Positions 39,650 through 48,213 of a DNA stretch of 64,000 nucleotides are shown piece by piece. The translations under genes were made by a program, and so were the position numbers. The DNA comes from Perkinsus chesapeaki (Eukaryota > Perkinsozoa > Perkinsida > Perkinsidae). How positions within the stretch are numbered: the first letter of the stretch is position 1; each line of letters starts with the position of its first letter. The stretch lies in the NCBI GenBank assembly GCA_013115145.1, contig JAAPAO010000050.1, forward strand, positions 38,784 to 102,783, read 5' to 3'. Under the pieces are notes generated by a model, which saw nothing but the letters and a program-made list of their open reading frames with translations, had not been told where the DNA came from and made no database searches.

Positions 39650-40917
39650 CCCACATCATAACTCGTCGGCGGTCCTTAGTCAGAAGTTTTCAACTCCTGA
39701 CCGTTCATGATGAACGGTTCATCATTGCGGGTCATTTGGAATGGCCCATTTATCTGTCGTCGCATCCGATGCGTCTTAGAAATAACCTTTTTTTGACTAG
39801 AGGCTGCTCCAATGTAAGGCCTCTAGTCACTTGTCATTCATCATTTCATAGTCACCAAGTGTCGGTTTCCTCGCCTACTCAGCTATCTTAGGGAAGAACC
39901 GGTTACCGGGCCTCACGATTTAGTCCCTGGCCAAATATCAATCTGATCCTATCGGTCCTCCGATTGTTGAGTTGTCAATTGGTTTCGCCACGATTTATCC
40001 TTCTTCTCATTCTGAGCTCAGGGAGCTCAATGCCATTGAGTCATTGGATTACCGTTGCCGTGGCGGCAATGCCGTCGGATACACCACTTCTGGTATTCCA
40101 TCCGGGTAGTGAATACAAGGTTGTCCAACTCAAAGAGTCAGACATATATGGAGCCGAAACATCCCGTGGATGCACGGTCCGGGGACAGCTCCTTCCACAA
40201 TAGTCATCTGAGAAATGTTTCCCGCGCTTTACCGCCAACATCAGCTCTTCAAATGAAGACTTAACAACTATCGTCATGTTCTTCGCGTCCGGTACCCTTT
40301 TGATCTGTTAGATCAAGTTGACTCTTTGACAAAGAGTCTTTGTCGAACATGCTCATAATGCTGCATACATCCGGCATGGCGCAAGGAGTCCCCGCACTTG
40401 GTCAGTATGTTGCACAGCAAGCTTTGTTTCTGTTCTCATATGATCACGGAACGATTTGTGGGGATTCACAGTACATCGATCTCTCCACCTTGACTCGGGG
40501 CGGGGGATCTTCAAGACCGGCTCATAGGGCTCTGACTGTTAAATACCGTGACGGGATCTTCCGCTTTCCTTTAGCGGTCGGAGCCATAGAGTTAACTACG
40601 CATGGCTCACTACGCATGGCTCACCGCACAGACCGCACAAAAAATGTATTCGGGTTAAGTGGGTAAATGTGGCATTTCATAACAAAGGCTCCGAGTTGAT
40701 TTTTCAATCACAGGTGCAGCAGTCTGAAGAGCAGTCCTTCAGCCCCACCCGGTGGTCAAACACACAAGAATGACCTGGATGGTTTAAAATCCTCGCCGCA
40801 TAGACCATGCGGTCGGGAGCGGATCGCCTTCGATAGCGAGGAGCATTGTTTAGGGCGTAAGCTTAACACTATTCAACGACCACTTCCAAGCATTCATCGA
40901 TGTTATACTCGCTAACC
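39650..40917. other. duplicated flank with decayed ORFs and palindromes
   Basis: From about 40.15 kb this segment is homologous to 46.15-46.94 kb, upstream of copy D. Both contain remnants of the same frame (VAQQALFLFSYDHGTICG here, GAQQALFLSVDDHRMICG there), broken in the other copy. 1-nt-spacer palindromes: ACCGTTCAT-G-ATGAACGGT (39700-39718), CTCAATG-C-CATTGAG (40026-40040) and GACTCTTTG-A-CAAAGAGTC (40320-40338). An 11-bp inverted repeat with a 14-nt spacer is at 39794-39829. Confidence 0.7.
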
Positions 40918-41633
40918 ATGTCCGGTATGATCTTCCTAATGTACATCATGGGCACCAAGGGAGAACTGAGGGTACAAGATATTGGAAATAGGTAGGAAAC
41001 CTACCGTGGGTAGGAAACCACGTTTGCTAATGGGGCGAGGTAGGAAACGAAGACTCCGTTATCATCCTAGCGGCTAGGACCTAGCCAGATTGCAGACTTT
41101 AGTCCCTTCTTCCTGTATTTGCATCACTCGCTTGCATAACTTGTCAGATACAATCCAGTCTCGATCTATGGTCATCAAGGTGGAGTTTTTCGTTTTCGTT
41201 GCGAATGTGTATGCCGTCAAAAGGTTCATGTTATGAGAAACCCTTCGGCACGTGCATCTATAACCAATCCGATGGCTATGTATACGGGTGTTCCTGCTCG
41301 GCACCAGCTGGTGTGATTTACGCTCTGGTAGTTTTCTAGCCCGGACTGAAGGCATTCACCTGATCTATCTTCCAGACCAAAGATTATGAAATTGACGTGG
41401 TCGCTTGTACTGATGATTGTGATGGAGATTCCTGTCCTAATGCACCTAAAGGGACGGGCAGTTGCGACCCAGTGGGATATGTGGAAACAGCTTGCCTGAT
41501 TAACTGTAAGGATGACAAAGTAAGAAAATATGATTATGAACCCGATCGATGCCTTACACGGTAGGACTGCCTTGAAACGGCCATCTGCTACGACGGGGGA
41601 GGACCTTCTGGCGTATGTATGTACCGTCCCTAG
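40918..41633 (+). CDS. secreted 13-cysteine protein, copy C
   Basis: Five exons: 40918-40991, 41148-41179, 41224-41327, 41376-41519, 41565-41633. Total 423 nt and 140 residues. The first exon is 15 nt shorter than in copies B and D, which shortens the leader (MSGMIFLMYIMGTKG). The body keeps CYEKPFGTCIYN, GCSCSAPA, ACTDDCDGDSCPNAPKGTG, CLINCKDD, DCLETAICYDGGG and CMYRP. The weak leader may reduce secretion; the rest is intact. Closest relative is copy D, including about 350 bp of 3' flank. Confidence 0.85.
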
Positions 41634-43430
41634 CTCTGCTCATAACTTGACGATGAGTGGTTAGCACAGTCCAAGATTATCCGGCACAATGTGGGTAATT
41701 TCACATGGCCTATTTCTCTTTCTGCGCGTTTAACGTGCCGTAGCCAGTCTCGACTAGGTCCCTAATCGTTTATCGTTAATCATTCTATACCATCACAATC
41801 GGGCCGATTGAGAGGCCGAGTGAATTGGTTTCAGGGTTTGCCTAACCCTTGTGGTTCTTTTGTTGTTGAGTTGTCAATAACTTCCCCGCTACTGAGTCAA
41901 ATTTCTCTAGATGAAGTCGGCCATCACCCGACAGTAATTCGACTGTGATTTTCCCTATGGTATTCTGATTTCGTCTCCGAACCTCTGGTAACTCATCTTG
42001 AGGTACGGACTCCTATGGTAGGAGTTACTAACCCCTATAATTCAGAGAAACCATTTAGTAGTATTGGAGATTGATCGAATTTTTCGCTGAAGAGTTGTTC
42101 CAATTTTATGCCAAATCGAAAGGTTTGGGGATTAATTTAATCCATATTTCATATGAAAATATGGAATTCGTTTCACAGCCTGTGGAGTTTTCCTGAGGAA
42201 AACCTGTGAATCCTGTGAATCACAGGATCTAATTTTCCTCAGGAAAACTGTTCCCCCCTCGACCGGCAAGCGAGGGATGTCACAACTTGCTCTGCTCCCA
42301 CTCGATATTATCGAGTGAGCCTGATAGCAAATATCATCGCTTGCCGAGTCGGTAACGCTAAGCGTTTGCTCATACCACTGATATAAGCCAACACTCACGG
42401 TTATAGGCTTCGTATAGGCTGTATGGTTCACGACGGTATCTTGATAGAATATCAAATTGATATTATCAATGATATTATATCAGTGATATAATATCAAGAT
42501 ACGAAAACCATATACAATATGGAGCAATGTGCCAGGAATGAGCATTGAAAGCAGGAGTCAGTATGCTATAGAGCGCTAGACTAGCGCCGCTAGTCGGATG
42601 GATCATTGAAAGTGCCACTCCCTGAGGACGTCGCCTTCCCCTATTCGCTGCTACGCCTCAATCGGCGCTCCTACGGATATGATATCGTCGCTGAACGGTT
42701 TGGTCTGAACCCAGCGAACAGGAGCTAGCGTCTCGGTGTGCATCGCCTTATTTTGTCTAGCTTCTGCTTTATTAAGTTCGCGTCGCCAACTTGGCGATTC
42801 GGACCCACAACACTTGCGGTTAATCCATGCCGTGGATTCCACGGTGGTAACCCATCCGACCCAGTACAACTACGTCCAGTGGCCAGCTGGTCCATTCTTA
42901 TTTTTTTCATTAGTGATGAGCTAATGAGTCATAATGACTCAGTCATTAGTAATTGCTCATTACTCTTTCTGCGCAGGTCTTTATTTCATAGAGTGAGTTC
43001 TCGGACGAACTTGAGTGAGCCAGCGCAGCAGCACGAAATGGCTGTTGGCGGGCGAGGTTTGCTAAGCGAGATTCCAGAACGTTCCAGGAGTGCCGCAGCT
43101 GGCAGGGGGGGCTCGTTGTTCGGTACGGCCCTGCGGAGAAAGCTGAAGCAGGACTATATACACATCTTTACTCTAGCGTTGGAGAGGACGCTCACTCCTC
43201 AATAGCGACTGGTCAGTGGCAGCCGGCAGTCAGCTGACAATACACTCAAAAGATAGGTCATATTAAAATAAATAAAACTTAACGTAATTCGTATATGATT
43301 ACACTCGAATCGAGTGACTCGATCCACTAGCTTCATAAACGGGACAAGCTTGAGTGGGACTGTTTACACAGGCACAATGGGACATCAAGTAACACAAACT
43401 TAGGACGTATCGGCCGCATCCAAAGGACCT
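41634..43430. other. 3' flank of copy C, palindrome cluster, unassigned ORF
   Basis: 41643-41990 matches the 3' flank of copy D. 42180-42500 is dense in palindromes: GTTTTCCT-G-AGGAAAAC, TTTTCCT-C-AGGAAAA, CACTCGATA-T-TATCGAGTG (42299-42317), ATTGATA-T-TATCAAT and a 13-nt-arm palindrome at 42470-42496, the last two enclosed by a longer GTATCTTGATA repeat. A plus frame ending at 43205 has a protein-like C-terminus (LFGTALRRKLKQDYIHIF) but no clear start. Confidence 0.6.
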
Positions 43431-43703
43431 TCAATCATAACACAATCCTTTCATAGATTTCTCAACACGAGCGCCCTGCATTGCAGGACCTGCAATGCCC
43501 AATTTGCCATCGCAAAACGATACATTTTTTGGCCAAGATTGAATCTTGGGTTGTACATCTTCGGGAATAATCCAAAATTGTTCCCGGGAACCGGTAACAT
43601 CCCCAGGAATAATTTGCGAACAAAAATGGGAAGAGTTTGAATCACGGTCCTGTGCATTAGCAAGCCCGAAAAACGCACAAAGCATCGAGACTAACACCGT
43701 CAT
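43431..43703 (-). CDS. small secreted protein
   Basis: A 90-residue single-exon frame from an ATG at 43703 with a convincing signal peptide (MTVLVSMLCAFFGLANAQ). The mature part holds three cysteines and a small internal duplication (SQIIPGDV and FWIIPEDV). Not recognised. An upstream in-frame ATG at 43748 would bury the leader, so the inner start is preferred. It probably belongs to the same class of secreted accessory genes as its neighbours. Confidence 0.6.
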   Translation of the reverse strand: MTVLVSMLCAFFGLANAQDRDSNSSHFCSQIIPGDVTGSREQFWIIPEDVQPKIQSWPKNVSFCDGKLGIAGPAMQGARVEKSMKGLCYD

Positions 43704-43760
43704 TGAACTAGCTACTTCCTGGTCATTGAGTAGGGGAACACGCATCATGGATTATGCATG

Positions 43761-44535
43761 CAGTGGTAGCCTACCACTGGTAGGTTCGATTTATACTCCG
43801 TACCGGAGAACCAGGCCACCCCTAAGCAACGCTGATGCGTAGAAGCGTAGGAAAGATCTTTTGAGAATCTTGAAGACTCTCGAAATACAAGCGTGTGCTT
43901 GCAAGCTGGTCTTTTCTGACCATTATGATGAATACAACAGATAGTTTGTTACAGATTAATTCACAGATTCGCTCGTGGAGCCAATCATCGAAAACCCACT
44001 ACCAACCGCAAAGAATGTGTTGTTGACAGTGTGTCACACAGTTCAGCGGGTCTATATTGTTGTCTCTATAATGCTAAGTTAGCATTGCTTACTTCCCAGA
44101 ATATTGCGGCACGGCTCGGCACCCGCTCTCCAACTCTCTGCCTGATTCTCGATGTACGAGGCACTTATTTCAAAACCTGCAGCTCTGGTCTAACCAGAGC
44201 TGAGAACCCCGTGTCACCGAAGGACGCCTACAGTGAGGTTCTTACTGCACCAGGCTCCAGCAGATCCTGCAGCTGTATGTTTTATCTGTTTCTGATGATC
44301 GCTCCGGAAGTATGATTCTGGGCCAGAATCATACTTCCGGAGCGATGCAGTTGCGGCCGTGCTCGTCTGACAATGTGTACCTTACAAAGGTATGAAATTG
44401 TTGATCGACTGCATAATACGAGATATGATGCCATGCAGTAGATGACTCAAGTAGGAGAAAAATAAGAGCAAGTTCGAATTATAGATGGGCACGTTCCGTT
44501 CTCCGGTGTTGAGTACGGTACGGGCCGTACCGTAC
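43761..44535. repeat. palindrome series
   Basis: CAGTGGTAG-C-CTACCACTG (43761-43779) chained with CCTACCA-C-TGGTAGG (43770-43784); AATGCTAA-G-TTAGCATT (44070-44086); a 24-nt-arm perfect palindrome around one G at 44298-44346; and GTACGGTACGG around one G at 44513-44535. Each has exactly one unpaired central base. The interval has no supported gene. Confidence 0.93.
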
Positions 44536-45072
44536 GGCGTACGGCGAGTTTATCGAGGTGTTACGGAGTGCGGTACGGAGTACGGAGATGGGACATTAAG
44601 TTCACCTCTGGTGGCCAATGAACGGTCGAGGAGAGTAGAGATTGATAAGAGAGATATCCCGGACCATTTAAACTTTTATTTCTCTGAACTATTTACTTTC
44701 ATTCTTTTCGTTACTTATTGCACGCGCACCAATGCGGAAAGAATGCACATGCGTGCATAATGTTCCGAACATTGCCAGCGAGGACACTATGTTGGTTCTG
44801 GGTACTTGGCACTTGACTCGAACACATTCCAACGCTTAAATAACACTCCGCACCGTACTCCATACTGGCCGTACCCTGACGGATGCTCAAGTATAGTTCG
44901 AATTCTATTTTCGAATCGTGCTGATATCGCTCTGTTCCACCGGGGAGTTCCGGCGGGAACACCAAAGGAACATGCGTCGCCCCCGCGACGCTTTTTTTCA
45001 TTGCCCGGATATTTGAACCTCTCCCGAAGCCTTAGTTCCAAACATAACCAACTAACATGGCTATCTCTCGCC

Positions 45073-45125
45073 TACTAATGTACATCGTGATCATTGTCTG
45101 ACAATGATCACGATGTACATTAGTA
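45073..45125. repeat. 26-nt-arm perfect palindrome with 1-nt centre
   Basis: The longest example in the window: 53 bp, perfect apart from one central T at 45099. Its left arm lies inside a short ATG frame with a hydrophobic start (MAISRLLMYIVIIV), and the first base after the left arm begins the stop codon. Confidence 0.96.
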
Positions 45126-45180
45126 TACATATACTCACTATATACTGACTGTACATAGTGACTCACTATTACCTACGCAG

Positions 45181-45293
45181 CCCAAAGCTGCTGGAAGGCT
45201 GCAGACTGCAGTAATGGTGTATGCTATTGCAGGAATGGCAAAATCTGCTCCGACAGTTCCTGCTACTGTTCTCAAAGTGGCGGGCTGTGCTGA
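45181..45293 (+). CDS. 8-cysteine knottin-like exon
   Basis: After a good acceptor (CCTACGCAG) one frame gives about 36 residues with eight regularly spaced cysteines (SCWKAADCSNGVCYC, then ICSDSSCYC) and a terminal cysteine before TGA. The spacing resembles small disulfide-knot peptides. No upstream coding exon of matching phase could be fixed; the hydrophobic frame at the 45.1-kb palindrome is the only candidate and is interrupted. Because the DNA is rich in CTGC, the pattern could partly reflect composition. Role unknown. Confidence 0.35.
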
Positions 45294-46139
45294 CACAGCA
45301 CTGCTGAGACTATCATTCAGAGCAGCGCCTGCTGCAAAGGTGCACTATGTACACTTGCTTCAATGGACGGCGCTCAGCCAGTGGAGGTCTCATTCTCAAT
45401 ATCTCATTTCATAGTCTCGCCCTCAAGCCAAACCCTTCCTAGAGAAGCGCTTCCCATAATAGTGTTCTTAACAGTACACGTTGTTCATTCAATGAACTCC
45501 GTTGTTATATAACTCGACGAGACTTTTCAAGTATTATGAGCCGTTGTGTGTTGAGTTCGGCCGTTGAATGCCCAGTTGACATGGTTGCGTCCTTCCGCCG
45601 TAAGTTAACAGCCACTCGCGCGTCGATAGTGCGACGTTGGACATTCGTATGAGAAATTGATGACTTATAGTGTGAGTTTCATACTATAAAACTATAGAAT
45701 TTACAGCATGACATTCACGCCGCGGGCAATACCAAAGTCACTTTGGCAAAGTGTCCTCAAGGATCTCAACCCCAACGGAAATGAATCTCTCGAGTGCCTC
45801 GACCTTCACGAGCCGATAGTATCGGCCCGATACTCAATAAACACAGCAGAGAGGCTAGTGCACGGGTTAATCACCTGGTACCAGCGGTTGAGTTGAGTCG
45901 ACCAGACACGACCAAGGTTTGGTTACCAAATACTTCGACGCATTAGCGGTACAAGATTGACATCGAAAATCTATGGAGGAATGAGGCACCGACGGACGGT
46001 TACCGACCCCGGCAAGAACCGTGGCCCCGCCAAATACTTTGATTTCCGACTTAGGTCGTAGACTCCACCGCTCGCAGCTCATCCCATGCATCGTTCACCG
46101 AGCATTGGGATAGCCGACCACAGATCATTGAAAATGTCT

Positions 46140-48000
46140 GCGGGCCGCCGATGTATCTTTCTAATACCTGCTCTGGGGACAGCCTCCCCCACAACAGTCA
46201 AATGGGAATTGTTTTTCCGTGTTTCGCGCCGTCAGGATGCGGGAACACGTTCGGAGGGGAGTTGATAACTATTTCCATCTTCTTTACGCCCGACAGACCT
46301 CTCGATCTGATAGTCTATCAATGATAGGTCAAGTGGACCCTTTGTCAAACACGCTCATCAGGCGGCATACAGCCTACAGGGCGCAAGGATCCGCACATTT
46401 GGCGCACGTCACTATGGCGCACAACAAGCTCTATTCCTGTCAGTAGACGATCACAGAATGATCTGTGGGCATAGCGTTTGCGTTCAAGCGATCTCGTTGA
46501 CATGATTCAGGGAGAGGAATCTTCGATGACGAGTCCTAGGCCCTTGAGTCCTCACTATCGTCCCCGGAATCTTCCGATTGCCAAAAGTAGTTGGGGACAT
46601 GGAGTGAACTAGGAATGGCTCACCGCACAGCCCGCACAAGAAATGTATTCTGGTTAAGTGGATATCTTATCCGGATAAGTGTGGTATTTCGGATACGAGG
46701 TTCCGAGTTGATTTTTCAATCACAGGTGTAGCAGTCTGAAAAGAAGTTCTCCTCTATAACCCGGTGGTCAAACATACAAGAGTGGCTTGGAAAGATGCGT
46801 ATCCTCTTAGGCCTTACGGCAGGGAGTGTTGCAAGGACTCGTCGACAGCATGGAGCATTGCTTAAGCTTAGTAAGCTTAGCTTACATTATCCGAGTCCAC
46901 TCCGATCACTTCCAAACCTTCATCAACTCTATACTCGCTTAGCCATGTACGGTATCATCGGCATGATCTCCCTCGTGTGCATCCTGGGCACTAGTGGAGA
47001 ACTAAGGGTGCAAGATATTGTGAATGGATCGAGGTAGGAAATAGAAAGTCCGTCATAAGAGAGAGATTCTAATCCTTCCTTCCTGTACATTCGGGCTTCA
47101 ACATGAAACTCTCATGAGCTACACGTGTCCAGCTTATGTGAATTCTTATTGGCAGGTACAATCCAGTCTGGTTTCGTGCTCCCCAAGGTGAAGTATTTGA
47201 CTCCGATAGTGCATACGTCGTTATTAGGCTCATGTTATGAGAAGCCCATCGGCAAGTGTGTCTATAACAAAGATGCTCATGAGTTAGAAGGATGTCAGTG
47301 CGCGGCACCGGCTCTCGTAGCATACGCTCTGGTGAGTTCAGCGCAGACTAGTGCCCCTTACCGAATTTTTCAGACCGACGATGATGACGTTGATGTCGTC
47401 GTTTGCACTGTCCAGTGTGGTGGAAATCCATGTCCCAACGCACCTAAAGGGACGGGCAGCTGCAACGCAGTGGGCTCCTTATCATTGTGCATGATCAACT
47501 GTAAGGACGACAAAGTAAGAAAACGTGTTTATTGGCCCAATAAATGCGTAGCATGATAGGACTGTCCTGAAACGGCCGTCTGCTACAACTGGGGAGGACC
47601 TTCCAGCAGCTGTTTGTACCGTCCCTAGCTCTGCTAATAACTTGACGATGAGCGCTCAGCCCAATCCCAGACTATCCGGGAGTCCCGGACCGGGACAATG
47701 TGGGTCTTCTTAGATGGCCCATTCCTCTTTCTGCGCGCCTAACGTGCCTTAGCCAGTCTCGACTAGAACCCTAGTCGTTTATCACTAATCATTTCATACT
47801 CTCCACAAGCAGCTTTCCTCGCCTAGGTGGCTAGGGTGGAAAGGGCGATTCCAAGGTTTGCCTAATACCTGTGGGTCTTTTATTGTTGAGTTGTCAATAA
47901 CATTCACGATCCTGAGTCAAAACGCCTCTTAGAATGGATTTCACATGGGCATTGGACTATAAACTCACACACACGCGCCTCTAGATGAAATCGACCACCA
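46140..48000. repeat. segmental duplicate of about 40.15-42.0 kb
   Basis: The region around copy D matches the region around copy C in order on both sides of the gene: upstream (GGGGACAGC...; AAGCTCTATTC/AAGCTTTGTTTC; GGTTAAGTGG), the gene itself, and downstream (TAGCTCTGCT.ATAACTTGACGATGAG; AACGTGCC.TAGCCAGTCTCGACTAG; TTGTTGAGTTGTCAATAAC). Indels between the copies often coincide with palindromes. Confidence 0.85.
46945..47628 (+). CDS. secreted 13-cysteine protein, copy D
   Basis: Best-defined copy. Exons 46945-47033, 47156-47187, 47228-47331, 47374-47514, 47560-47628. Total 435 nt and 144 residues, all introns GT-AG and 40-125 nt. Signal peptide MYGIIGMISLVCILGTSG, then ELRVQDI shared with C. 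Mature motifs: CYEKPIGKCVYN, GCQCAAPA, VCTVQCGGNPCPNAPKGTG, CMINCKDD, DCPETAVCYNWGG and CLYRP. Each cysteine pair or motif sits in its own exon. TTAGCC precedes the ATG. No known domain is recognised. Confidence 0.9.
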
Positions 48001-48213
48001 TTCGAGTCAGACATTTCATCTTCTGACTTCCTCCAAGAGCTTCTGGCAACTCCTTTGAGTCAGTGCCATAGAAAGGTACTCCATCTGGATTTAGTCTGTA
48101 CAACGGCTTGATAAAAGCCAGTTTGTCCAACCGTTGGATTCCAACGACCCGACAAGTGCTCATTTGACTGTGGTGTATCAAACTCAGCACATCTGGCGAC
48201 GCAGAAGAAGTTA

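Noticed and set aside
40055-40666. Plus and minus frames between copies B and C as real genes
   Set aside because: Homologous DNA at 46.1-46.6 kb has stops and shifts in all corresponding frames, so these look like decayed duplicates.
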